Of a stretch of 26,318 nucleotides of DNA, positions 11,690-21,400 are shown one piece after another; the first letter of the stretch is position 1, and the number at the start of each line of letters is the position of its first letter. The notes beneath the pieces are model-generated. The model had not been told where the DNA came from, ran no database searches, and saw only the letters and a list, made by a program, of their open reading frames with translations. Source of the stretch: Priapulus caudatus. Taxonomy: Eukaryota; Priapulida; Priapulimorpha; Priapulimorphida; Priapulidae. The position numbers and the translations under genes were made by a program. The stretch is from the NCBI RefSeq assembly GCF_000485595.1, contig NW_014577074.1, forward strand, positions 1,345,349 to 1,371,666, given 5' to 3'.

Positions 11690-12204
11690 GGAATTTAGGA
11701 ATTTAGGAATTTTAGGAATTTTACCAATAACAGATAAAATAGGATATAAAAAACTCATGCTACTACAATACATAGTTAAGCTAGATAACAATAGAGTAAT
11801 TAAGAGAGTATTTATACAGCAGATCAAAGAGGAAGGAAAAAAATTGGGTAAATGAAATTTTAATAATCCTAAAGGAATACGAACTGGAAATATCATTTAC
11901 AGCCATGGATTAAAACCAAAAAGAGCCTGGAAAAAACAAGTCAAAGATGCCATCTTAAAAAAAGAGTAATTATGAGAGACAAATTGAAAACTAGAGATAA
12001 AACAAAAATGAAGATGATAAACATTGAAATTAACATAAAGAGGACTTGGAACATTTATATAAATGTGATAGCTATAATAAATATAAGGATGGAGAACAAA
12101 TAGAACTAGAAGGCTGGAGAGGGGACAACCACGGGTTATTGAAACCAGAGTTAGATTATGTGCGGAAAATTTTGTTGATTCGAAACACTAGGCCTAATAT
12201 CTAG
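11690..12204 (+). mobile_element. LINE reverse-transcriptase relic, C-terminal end
   Basis: This is a decayed, frameshifted piece of a non-LTR retrotransposon ORF2, downstream of the polymerase core. From 11724 the frame reads PITDKIGYKKLMLLQYIVKL and then DNNRVIKRVFIQQIKEEGKK, the thumb-side block typical of many invertebrate LINE polymerases. Around 11927 AWKKQVKDAILKKE follows, broken by stops. From 12040 an open stretch reads EDLEHLYKCDSYNKYK, which is the His and last Cys of the C-terminal zinc-knuckle, and ends at a natural-looking stop at 12202-12204. The first cysteine pair of the knuckle is not recognisable. No intact ORF remains. Short TTTAGGAA repeats lie at its left edge (11690-11722). 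The assignment rests on motif recognition; the clade is not determined. Confidence 0.72.
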
Positions 12205-12428
12205 AGAATTAAAGGCGGCATTATAATCTCCTTTTTCTCTAGATAATCCCCGCACTTCGTTGAATCGAGTGCCTTGTAAAATACGAGAGGGAGCCAAGAT
12301 ACAATATACAAGATATATACAACTTATTACAAGATAATATGGGGAGAACCATGGAAAGCCAGGGACTGAGTTTTAAAGTCGCATGCGTTTTGAATTTTTG
12401 CGCGCATGCATTCATGCATCATGCATGC

Positions 12429-12593
12429 TAGATACAATAATAAATTAATATGTAACCCAAACACAGGATAGGGCCAACCCTAGCTCCAAGAAACGGTATT
12501 GCTAGGGTTACAATACCGTATAGACAATCCGTCGCACAGCCTGGTCGGGCTAAGGATACCCTATCCTGTGTTTGGGTTACATTATTGTATCTA
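12429..12593. repeat. 165-bp multi-stem hairpin
   Basis: Outer arms TAGATACAATAAT (12429-12441) and complement (12581-12593), then a perfect 22-bp pair starting TGTAACCC (12451-12472 with 12560-12581), close the structure. The left arm carries nine extra bases (12442-12450). Inside, ACGGTATTG/CAATACCGT and AACCCTAGC/GCTAGGGTT form alternative stems. TAG/CTA ends recall the foldback class, but the flanks do not match. Confidence 0.6.
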
Positions 12594-12621
12594 CAGACTT
12601 AATTTAGCTCTAGAACTATAC

Positions 12622-12708
12622 TAGTCCGAGCCGACGCAGACCCCAGTAATGGATAAACCCGCACCCTCAGATTAGCAAAGCGGAGTTTACGTCTGCATTT
12701 GCGGACTA
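12622..12708. mobile_element. TAG...CTA foldback element, 87 bp, 9-bp target duplication
   Basis: Terminal inverted repeats TAGTCCG...GCAGAC and GTCTGC...CGGACTA form a long stem with an internal loop. The flanks are a perfect GAACTATAC (12613-12621 and 12709-12717). Size, TAG/CTA ends and duplication length match the two elements at 13037 and 13183, although the stem sequence differs. Confidence 0.8.
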
Positions 12709-12956
12709 GAACTATACATGCATGCATTCACTCCTCGGCTCATTCTCATTACTATCAGTATACACTATATATAACGTGTAAGTATAGACTATAGAGTATA
12801 GTGAATAAAGTACTGCCGTACAGTCTAATATTTGTATAGAAATTTAAATAAAAATATATACCTTTAGCTTCTTTTATAAATTAGAATAACGATCGTCTCC
12901 TACTCTTTCGAATTCCCTGCACACACACCGACGCCTGAAGTAGAACGCACAGAGTA

Positions 12957-13012
12957 GTTGCCATGCAAACAGACATCACTTTCCCGTTGCCAAGCTACGC
13001 ACTGTGACGTCA
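12957..13012. promoter_or_regulatory. X-box-like site and perfect CRE in the divergent intergenic region
   Basis: GTTGCCATGCAAAC (12957-12970) resembles an RFX X-box at 12 of 14 positions. A half site GTTGCCAAG follows, and a 14-bp palindrome CTGTGACGTCACAG (13003-13016) contains a perfect CRE. It could serve the THAP gene (ATG at 13466), TTC13 or none. Confidence 0.3.
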
Positions 13013-13036
13013 CAGACTAACGGATACCAGCTATGA

Positions 13037-13121
13037 TAGACTGGTACTCGCTCCCACCTCGATTACTCGATGGGATAATGGATGGGGCCTAAGCCGATAG
13101 GTGGGACCGGGTACCAGTCTA
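13037..13121. mobile_element. TAG...CTA foldback element, 85 bp, 9-bp target duplication
   Basis: The ends are TAGACTGGTACTCGCTCCCACC and its imperfect complement, with the inner part containing ATTACTCGATGG. The flanks are a perfect CAGCTATGA (13028-13036 and 13122-13130). The match runs three bases further because the element itself begins TAG. It shares the stem with the copy at 13183. Confidence 0.82.
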
Positions 13122-13182
13122 CAGCTATGATAGCGGATACACACCACACTAGTAACTACACAGACTGGACACTTCGTCTACC

Positions 13183-13272
13183 TAGACTGGTACTCGCACC
13201 CACCTCGATTACTCGATGGTATCGATCCCCATCGAGTAACTAAGCCGAGAGGTGGGAGCGAGTACCAGTCTA
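13183..13272. mobile_element. TAG...CTA foldback element, 90 bp, second copy
   Basis: This is the same family as the copy at 13037 (TAGACTGGTACTCG ends, CACCTCGATTACTCGATGG inside), but the stem is more complete: CCATCGAGTAAC pairs with the left arm. The flanks are TTCGTCTACC (13173-13182) and TTCGTATACC (13273-13282), a 10-bp direct repeat with one mismatch. Confidence 0.78.
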
Positions 13273-13294
13273 TTCGTATACCCTGCAGGTATAC

Positions 13295-13334
13295 CACTGA
13301 TCTATATATATCTATCATATTATAGAGATCAGTG
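13295..13334. mobile_element. 40-bp palindromic element with 8-bp target duplication
   Basis: The element starts CACTGATCT and ends with its complement AGATCAGTG around an AT-rich centre. The flanks are a perfect AGGTATAC (13287-13294 and 13335-13342). It is the same family as the neighbour at 13349 and the longer copy at 15043. A CA...TG end and an 8-bp duplication fit hAT-type transposition. Confidence 0.75.
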
Positions 13335-13348
13335 AGGTATACCTGCAG

Positions 13349-13394
13349 CACTGATCTCTATAATATAATAATGATTATATTATAGAGATCAGTG
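13349..13394. mobile_element. 46-bp palindromic element with 8-bp target duplication
   Basis: Two perfect 21-bp arms (CACTGATCTCTATAATATAA and one more base, and the complement) surround a 4-base loop, AATG. The flanks are a perfect ACCTGCAG (13341-13348 and 13395-13402). Removing this element and its 13295 neighbour, with one duplication each, restores the 20-bp palindrome CCTGCAGGTATACCTGCAGG as the target. Confidence 0.8.
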
Positions 13395-13729
13395 ACCTGC
13401 AGGAACTGCTTGTTAAGCGTTTCGATGGTGCAGCCCCTGGCGAATGAAGCGGTCAACTACTCAAAATGGCATCAGCTGGCGGTTATTGCAGTGCTGGAAA
13501 TTGTTCCAATGGCAATACTACAAGGAAGAAAAACCCAGATATAGCGTTTTCCACAGATATATAAGAGCATGATAGCGAGGTACTAGATTGATCACGTGTT
13601 GCATGTTATATACGTTTGCAAATAATAAATTCGTTAGGACGGCAGTGACAGATGCAGTGCCAGTGACTCACTGACTGCTGTGCACACGAACAGAGACTGT
13701 AGGCCTACTTATTGATTGTTTAATCATAT

Positions 13730-13769
13730 CAAGAGTAGATAATAACACATGTGTTATTATCTACTCTTG
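13730..13769. mobile_element. 40-bp perfect palindrome, same family as 7310
   Basis: Two perfect 20-bp arms meet with no loop (CAAGAGTAGATAATAACACA then its complement). The flanks share ATCATAT (13723-13729 and 13770-13776), a 7-bp direct repeat, one short of the expected eight. The arm differs from the 7310 element by one base over the shared 15. It lies between THAP exons 1 and 2. Confidence 0.68.
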
Positions 13770-14163
13770 ATCATATGTAATCATAATATCAATGTAAACT
13801 AATACAAGATACAATCTTATGAAGCTATTTAACAGTTAAAAGTTAGGGAAAACATTGATCAAGATGTACATAGACTTCGGAAGTGGATCTGCAATATAAG
13901 AAGAGCCGACATTGATGGGTTAAAAGACAGCCAATACAAATATCTGCTAATTTGCGAGGATCATTTTGAGGCATCTCAATTTATGTGTCCAGCTGACAAG
14001 GGTAAAAATCACTGGCTGCTTTGAAATATGATATGCTGTACCTATTTAAAAATATAACTATTATTAGTATGGGAAATTAGTAAAAAATCTTGCTTTCTCT
14101 GCTTCTCGTCGTGTGACTCATGAATGCCCCATTACTCGTTATACATGTACCAGGCTTGATTTC

Positions 14164-14205
14164 ATCATAGATATATACAACACATATGTTGTATATATCT
14201 ATGAT
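14164..14205. repeat. Perfect palindrome, 19-bp arms
   Basis: Arms ATCATAGATATATACAACA and its complement surround the centre CATA. A TGATTTC repeat occurs at 14157-14163 and 14202-14208, overlapping the right arm, so a clean duplication cannot be assigned. It sits inside the presumed intron between THAP pieces 2 and 3. Confidence 0.6.
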
Positions 14206-14487
14206 TTCTTGAAATATACATAAACAGAAAAATACGTTTGAGAAATATTCACTGCTGGGCACTGAAGTATATCATTATTGCTTATGGCAATATCAAAACT
14301 ATAAACCAACACATGCTGAATAATTTGGCTAATAAAAAATTCAAACTGTCTGTATTTTACCTTATTTTCCATAATTGTTCCACCTTTATTAAAAACACAA
14401 GGGCAAGTCAACAAATTTAAGAGGCTAAGAAAGGATGCAGTTCCATCTCTGATGGAAGTCAGTAACCCTCCTGCACTCCCAACTTAG

Positions 14488-15042
14488 AAACAAGCCGAAT
14501 CGTAAATTGCTAATGCTCCAGCACTTTTGATTAAGCTTCTTAGCAATAAATGTGATCAATGGTATTTGAGTAAAAAATATGGAAATTATATCGTCTTTAT
14601 TATTTTTATTGTTTGTAGAAAAAACAAACATCTTACAAAATCCGGTCACAGACTAAGGAATAAATTAAACTACAGACTGTAGCACAGTGTACATGTAGTA
14701 CGTGTGCACACTACGCATTGTGACATGTGTATTGTGCATTAGTCTGTGATACGGTGTGGATGATCGTTTTGCATGTAAAAATAAATGTATAGCCGTTTAA
14801 TAGAGCAAAATCTACTTGAAGACTAATATTTGACCTTCTAGATTCAGGAATGTATAGTTAAACTCCAGTCCAAATATTAAAATTAACGATAGAGACGTTT
14901 TAATGTTACAACGTTACACATCCACGGTCTGACCGTCTGTCACCACAGCCAGATTTTTAGTGTACCGCTTCATTCGCTGGGCGGCGCCACCATTCAATGG
15001 CATTACACTATTTTGGCGTTTCGAGTCTGTGTGTATCAGTAT
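14488..15042. other. Non-coding stretch after the THAP relic
   Basis: AT-rich sequence with no recognised gene. A short region of alternating GT/AC words (14680-14750) is present. Confidence 0.45.
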
Positions 15043-15118
15043 CACTGATCTCTATTATACTAATATAATATAATATAATGTATATAAGTGAGTATAAATT
15101 ATATAATAGAGATCAGTG
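15043..15118. repeat. 76-bp palindromic repeat of the CACTGATCTC family
   Basis: Perfect 17-bp ends (CACTGATCTCTATTATA and complement) match the elements at 13295 and 13349, with a longer AT-rich middle built of TAATA units. I see no target duplication, so it may be older or rearranged. Confidence 0.62.
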
Positions 15119-15152
15119 GTGTGTTACTGTGTATCCGTTAGTCAGTGGTGAC

Positions 15153-15193
15153 CAAAGATCGTATAGTGCCGGAGGCACTATATACGATCTTTG
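15153..15193. mobile_element. 41-bp palindromic element with 8-bp target duplication
   Basis: Arms CAAAGATCGTATA-GTGCC and GGCAC-TATATACGATCTTTG pair except for a 2-base TA indel, leaving a GGA loop. The flanks are a perfect GTGGTGAC (15145-15152 and 15194-15201). It lies 270 bases upstream of the TTC13 start codon. Confidence 0.78.
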
Positions 15194-15201
15194 GTGGTGA
15201 C

Positions 15202-15464
15202 GGTGACGTTTTTTATTGTTAACGAAGTCGAAGAGCTTTATGGGATAGATGAATTTGAGGCCCGAATGGAGATTGTGGAGACCAGTATATATAGGTTTAT
15301 GTACCTGTAAATAAATAATTACGGTAAATACTTATAAATAAAGTCCACATTGTCATTAATAATTATATTTTTAATTATTTTATGCCGTAAAATTGATAAA
15401 AGAGACTACGTACAGTAGTAATGTGTTCGCTTACTAATCCCCATTTGAGCATTAAACATCAATC
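15202..15464 (+). promoter_or_regulatory. Immediate 5' flank of TTC13
   Basis: Probable core promoter and 5'UTR of TTC13 by position only. An open run near 15216-15293 reads IVNEVEELYGIDEFEARMEI but is not recognised and is not in an assigned exon. Confidence 0.35.
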
Positions 15465-18400
15465 ATGGCGGCGTCCACATTGCATGTTGTTTACTTATTA
15501 ATCCTTTTAAATTCCGTTGTAATTGAGTCTAAGAAAGCCGAGCAGTGTGATGTATCTAATATTCAGGTTACTACTCCCGATGGCGTGACGCAAGAAATTA
15601 AAATAGGCCATTTGAGATCCGTAGATCTTTGTGAAAACTGTGAAACGGACGCTTTTGGAGTCCGTGATAATTTTAATCACGATGTTGATGAAGCTGCACG
15701 AGTGCTTCTAGCGAGATTGCAATTTACCCTTCCTAACTTAGAAAGTCTGTTGAAGTCTGAGCAACCGTCTTTCTTTCACGCTTATTTATTCAGCGATGTA
15801 TATCCCTCATGCACCAGTAAGTAGTTACTACTAAGTTAGTAGATGGTAATTTTAATGCAGCCAAACCACAACTTGGCAATTTTTATTTATTTATTTATTT
15901 AACGACAGTACATATGCTTGACAATGATTGTCCGAGATACATACTACTAGTACTAGCCTTTGCATTTTAGTGACCTGATCTCGTTGGGTAGTGGCAGATA
16001 TGATATAATTATATAAGATAATGTTATACAGTCCTGTTAAATAGCTGGAGTGGATTCTCCCCATGCATTTAAAAGGCATGTCGTGTCGGGGTCACATGTC
16101 AACTCGACCGGCCGACAAACCCGCCCAGTGTGGCGAGTTCACTCGTCTGGAGGTGGGGCAGCTCATCTCGTAGGTCGAAATTACCTTCCTGGAGATCGGC
16201 CAGCTCGACTCGCTGGCTAACACGTTTATGGATGGATGGGTGGATAGCTAGATAGAAAGTCTGACAGACAGATAGATAGATAGCTAGATGGATAGATAGA
16301 TAAATATATAGATAGATGTAAACATCAGTGTTTCCCCTGGCCAAAAACGTCAGCGAGGCGGTAAAATTATTTTTGGTGTTTGCGCAGTTCGAGAAGCGAG
16401 CAATGCGAGCACCAAAGGAAAATTTTTAAAAAAGGTGCAATTTGGTTCTAAGCTATTCTGAACACATTATATGAGACTCTTGGATCACTTTTTCAAGTTG
16501 CCAAAAGGAACAAACAAGCTTCTGGGAAAGGTTTTACTTTCGTTTTTCTCCTCCCCAGTACTCGGTTTTCTCCTCCCCTACCCCCATACATAGATCAATG
16601 CTGCCGCATATCCGCAAAGTTACAAGTGCCCAGAATCTTGAAGTATTTACAGTTTACATTGCTTCTAGACGTGATGCGGCCATGATGCCAAGGCGCGCCG
16701 AGGTACGCCGCACCTCTTTGTTAATTTCAAAGGTGGGGACCCATTGAGGTACGGAATCGCCGATCTCAAGAACTAGGGCATTTTGCTAGGCTAGAACGGT
16801 TTCCTACGATAGAGTTTGGCACAAAAACGAAAATAACACGTTGTTTAGCGCACTGCGGTACGTACCTTCTGTTGCATTTTCGCATCTTCGTAATCAGAAT
16901 AAGGCCCGCCTTCTTCGTTGATGGGCATGAATGGGGCGTCACCGACGTGACCGTTTCCTTTCCCCAGCCTGTTTACTTTTCGTAAATAATGAAATGCCCG
17001 GCCGATGCATTTCGCATCGAACAGGAATATTTTCTGCATTTTCACTCGCTGTCGGAAGTGAACGAGTGTGTCATTTATTGAACAATTCAATAAAACACAC
17101 ACAATGTTCGGCGCTAATGTTTACATGCCACAGCGCCATCTCTTGGATGTTTTATAAGTAAATATGGGGATTTTCAAATCACCCCACTCACATCGCCGTT
17201 TTTATATACATGTATTTACCACAATTTACGTATAGAAACTATATGTTATTTTTACTGATTTCTCCGTATCTTTCCTTGGAGTTTTCATCGTCTTTCAATG
17301 GCTTTTCGTAGGGTTTTCTGCGGTGATTATTATTTTGCGCAGGCACCTCATTTTGAAAATCTTCCAACATTTTTACCTTCTTCCTTAGTTAAGTTAGTCC
17401 ATCTTTCACTGTTATTTAGGAAGGAAAGGTAAAACTGTGGCATTCGTATAATTTCACTCTGCTTCTATAGTATGATTTCCATAATTTCTCTTTCTGCCAA
17501 TGATAATATTTCCCTCATCATGAACCTAATTTTTCAGTTCGGACTCTTATCATATCGATTTGTTATAACCTCCTATATCATTAATTAAATCCCTAGGTAT
17601 GAATATTTGGTGCATTTTTTTGATTACTTGGTTGCCTATTAATATCTCCTTCTCTAATCCTTTCTTTGTTTGTGAATTTTATAACCATTGTATTTGTTTT
17701 GTTCATATTAAAGTCTAATCTTTTGATTCAGCTAATCTGGAGAATGACTGAGCGATTTTTGTTACTGTTTTATAATCTCGCATTCCTACAATATCGTCAA
17801 TATATAATCATTGCCATCTTCTAAAACTACAGACCATCTGCTGACCGCTGTGGAGACGTGCAGCGGCCTCGAATTTGGCCACGGTCTCCAATGCGGCGAG
17901 CGCTTCATACTTGAACATCCCCGCGTCGCGTGCGCATATCCGCGCGAACTGCGCGTCTCATCCGCGCGCAGCGCTTAGGATCAACAGCAAAGCTGTGCCA
18001 CGCAATCTTGTATCATGTCTCTCTGGATATCTAACTGAATAAAAATAGTCTACTTTCTACGTAAAGAAAAGTGACGAATTCAGTTAAAACAGCTTTGATT
18101 ACGTGCGTGTCAGGTGTCAGTGGTCGTGCCCTCACTACCCACGATAACCCCTGCGACATATGAACTTATTGTTATGCGCGCATAAAAACACTGGGCTACG
18201 GTACATGCCGCCGCAATCGATTTCTTAGACTGTCACGAGGTTTTGTTCGTGTGGCGAATCATGCGTTGAGGGTGTTCATGCCCTCGACTCTAGATGTTTT
18301 GGATACCCCGTCTACGTTCAGGAACGGAGCGTATTAGAATGCGCTCCCGTTTACAATTCTGTCTAAACTGCCGTTGCAATAACCGGAGTATTTCAGCGTA

Positions 18401-21400
18401 ATATCAGGGGAAAAAGTGCCGGTCAGGAGGACGGGCAGTTTCGTAGAGATGGTGGCCGAAGGAAAAACTTGGTGGCCTCAGGCCTCCGGGTCGGCACTAA
18501 TTTTGAACGCTGTCAATAAAGTGTAGTTTATTGATGGAAGAACCGTGATTTTCGTCAGCGAGGCGGTGTTTTTGGGTAAATTTCTATGTGGAGGCTGAGA
18601 TTTCAATTAGCTCGTGTCAATGCAGGGGAAACACTGCACATAGAAACTTAAACAATTTGATCAATCTAGCTATACACATTTCCAAACGGTCCATGGATGG
18701 ATGGAGTCGAGCTGCCGCGATCTCCAGGAGGGTAATTTCGACCTATCCGAGATGAAGGCTGTCCGCACCTGCCAGACGAGTGAGCTCGCCATAAAGCTGG
18801 CCGAGTTGGTGCGTGGGTCGAGTTGACCGGTGCCCTTCTCGGATCTGACGTGCCTTTCAAACCGGAAACTAATATGTGATATCTCATATGTCCTCCAATA
18901 TGCCTTATTAATTGCCTAATGACATGCCTTAATTTTTAGCTGTGCATTTTGTAATAGTTATGTTCTTGTTTTTTTCAATATTGTCCTGTTGACTACATGA
19001 AAATAGAGTGCCTAAAATGGCATAGGTTTGTAAATTTTATAAAATATGTGTTAGGAGTGGATAAAAATCCTTTAGCCCTTGGGCCCTTCCTCATCCATAT
19101 GAACTTCATAAGGAGAACCATGAGTAGGTTTTATCTTTTAGTGTTTTGCCTATTTAGCAGGTCTGAATTATCATTTTCAAGTAGTAGTGTATTGAAATCA
19201 ATGCAAATCTTTAATTTGAATGATTTCTGTAAATGCTGATTTCAGTAAACTTGCTATTACTTTGTACTGGTGTTGGTCACTGTCATAAATGATTTGATTG
19301 TACATATTAAAAAAATATGGTATCATCCCAAGCAATATGTCTTTGTCAGTCTAGAACCGCTTTTTGAATCGCCAACCCCCAAAGCCATAAATATTCCAGT
19401 GACCTTTCCTCAAGCCTCATTGGTTACATATATAAATTATATACTAGTGTGATGACTTAACCATTTATTTTACATACACTTTGCATTGTGGGAGATGTCA
19501 ATGTGTGCTAGTAGAATACAAATTTCAAGATTGGCATCACATTGTTGTTATATGCTATGTGTATATATATATACGTCTGCATGATACCATAGTATGAGTC
19601 CTAATAATAGAAAGGTAATGATAGTAAGTAAGGCTGATTTCATTTACTATGCCACAGGTTCAAATATATATGAAGCTTATATGAGACCACCCACCTAATG
19701 AACAAAAACCGAATGGTTTATTCACTGGGAGAGTAATAGTGATATCCTCAAGCTCAATGAGTCAATCAATTATCTATCAAACCCTGGGCGCAATTGCAAA
19801 TGCTGCGTGAATTTCACTGGAATAATACCATTAACTCATTGTTGGCAGGTGCACATGCACTAAGCATTTGCAGCTCTACTTCTATGATAGATGGTCAATA
19901 ATTAATAAAGATATAATTAGTATAATTATTTGTCAACTTTGCCCCAAGTGCTGTTGTGATTAACTGATAGACAGATCAATGTTGATTGTTTGAATATCAT
20001 TAACGATTGGTCAATTTGTCTGCATAAGACAGATTGGTAAGGTTTTTGTTTGAAATTGACTCCTCAATTAGTCAGATAGCCTGCCATTAGACATATAGAT
20101 CATAGCTAATTTAGACATAAACATGTATACTAAGTGAGATGCTCATTGTCATCTTGTGTTGAAACAAACGAATTCTCAGTTAATTTTATATAATGTCAGT
20201 TTCTGGACTGATGGTAGCATGTGTCCAGGTATAAAGCCCATTATTATTATAATTTGTTGTGTGGTGTAAAATTTAAAAGGTAAACTAGTTGAGTACCTAT
20301 ATAATATATGTAAATATTTTATTATAAACTCTGTTTGTACCTGTAGGCAATGTTGAGGAGAAACCGAATTCAGATTGCAGTCAAGCTTCAGATGATTTCA
20401 TGCAAAACGAACAGTTGTCAACCCAAGTGCAGGTAACAGTATTCCTGTTAGACTTGCATCCATTTATTTTAATTCCAATAATATAGAGTGGAACTTATAT
20501 TTTATATAAACAACCTTCCAATTTTTCTTAAATTGATATTCATTATTGAATTTTGCAGGAGTATGCAGACATTTTATGCTCAAAACAACAAATTCCTCTA
20601 GTGACAGGTGATGCAGAGATTGACAAGAAAATAGGTATGTATTAGTTACTACTGTGATGCATATTACTCTAACATATGCCTGTAATTTACATTTGACAGC
20701 AAAATGATTGCAGAGCAAATTACTGGTGGTATTGACTTACAAATGACTTATTGGTCAGAGCAAAACATGAACACTCATATGCAATTATATAAATGAGTCT
20801 ACATAGCATACGTTGGTGTCTAATTTAAACATTCTTATGCAATTAAGGACATGCATGTGATGATATTATGCTTGGTTATTATTTTATTATTGGAGCAGAA
20901 GACAGGCATGTGAATGTGTAGTGCTGGTAGAACCATGTTATAGGTTCGAAATGATTTATAGAATAATATTATAAAAACAGCTATAAAATCTCTGAAGGGT
21001 CAAGAAGCAAGATCAGTATGCAATACGTAGTAAAGTAAATGTAAATGACTTACACTTAATAAACCAGAGGTAACCCTATGCATATTGTAATTGAAGTTAA
21101 ATTTTAATTTATATTTTCCTCGCAGTACAATGTTTATGCTATGTTGATGTGTCTCGTTTCAGCCTATGCAACTGCTTTACTCAATTTGAAGTTTGTTGAT
21201 GAAGCCATTAAGAATTTCACATCTATTCTAAAGGTAAGAAATCTTTCATGGGCATGGCATAGGTAAACTACTGGAACACTGTATTAAACAATCTTTGGGA
21301 AAATTGTATTGCACAGAATCGCTGTTGTAGGTACACCCAAATACAGCAAGTGCACACCATGGGCGTGGCATCTCGTTTGCTAGGAAATCTTTAAATCAGG

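Larger units (their letters stand above)
13466..14487 (+). pseudogene. THAP zinc-finger domain gene, apparently broken in exon 1
   Basis: Three exon-like pieces assemble into a THAP (C2CH) DNA-binding domain. Piece 1 (13466-13564) starts MASAGGYCSAGNC and supplies the first two zinc ligands, Cys8 and Cys13 (C-x4-C), then RKKNPDIAF. Piece 2 (13847-14001) has the conserved Trp in RLRKWICNIRR and the last ligand pair in ICEDHFE (C-x2-H). It follows a TTAG acceptor and ends at a GTAAAA donor. Piece 3 (14408-14487), in matching phase, gives NKFKRLRKDAVPSL, the AVPTM-type box that closes a THAP domain, then a stop. Oddly, piece 1 runs into a TAA stop (13562-13564) with no usable GT donor before it. 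The expected FHR motif is readable just there but in another frame (TTC CAC AGA), which suggests an indel. THAP domains occur in host regulators and in P-element-type transposases; no transposase core is seen, so either origin is possible. Confidence 0.68.
16060..18865. mobile_element. 2.8-kb structure bounded by long degenerate inverted repeats with hAT-like inner ends
   Basis: Left arm 16060-16340 and right arm 18622-18865 are inverted, diverged copies of one repeat. From the outside inward both show: a GACATGCCTTTTAAA-like stretch (16065-16085; GACGTGCCTTTCAAA at 18849), a CG-rich block around CTCGTCTGG, GGTCGAAATTACC and TGGAGATCG, a TGGATGGATG run, TAGCTA, and finally a perfect 14-bp pair CAGTGTTTCCCCTG (16326-16339) / CAGGGGAAACACTG (18623-18636). 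The last pair resembles hAT termini. No 8-bp duplication is visible immediately outside it. Inside lie the unrecognised ORF at 16866 and a LINE relic at 17348. The motif CGTCAGCGAGGCGGT occurs near both inner ends (16348 and 18554) but in direct orientation, so more than one element may be involved. Confidence 0.55.
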
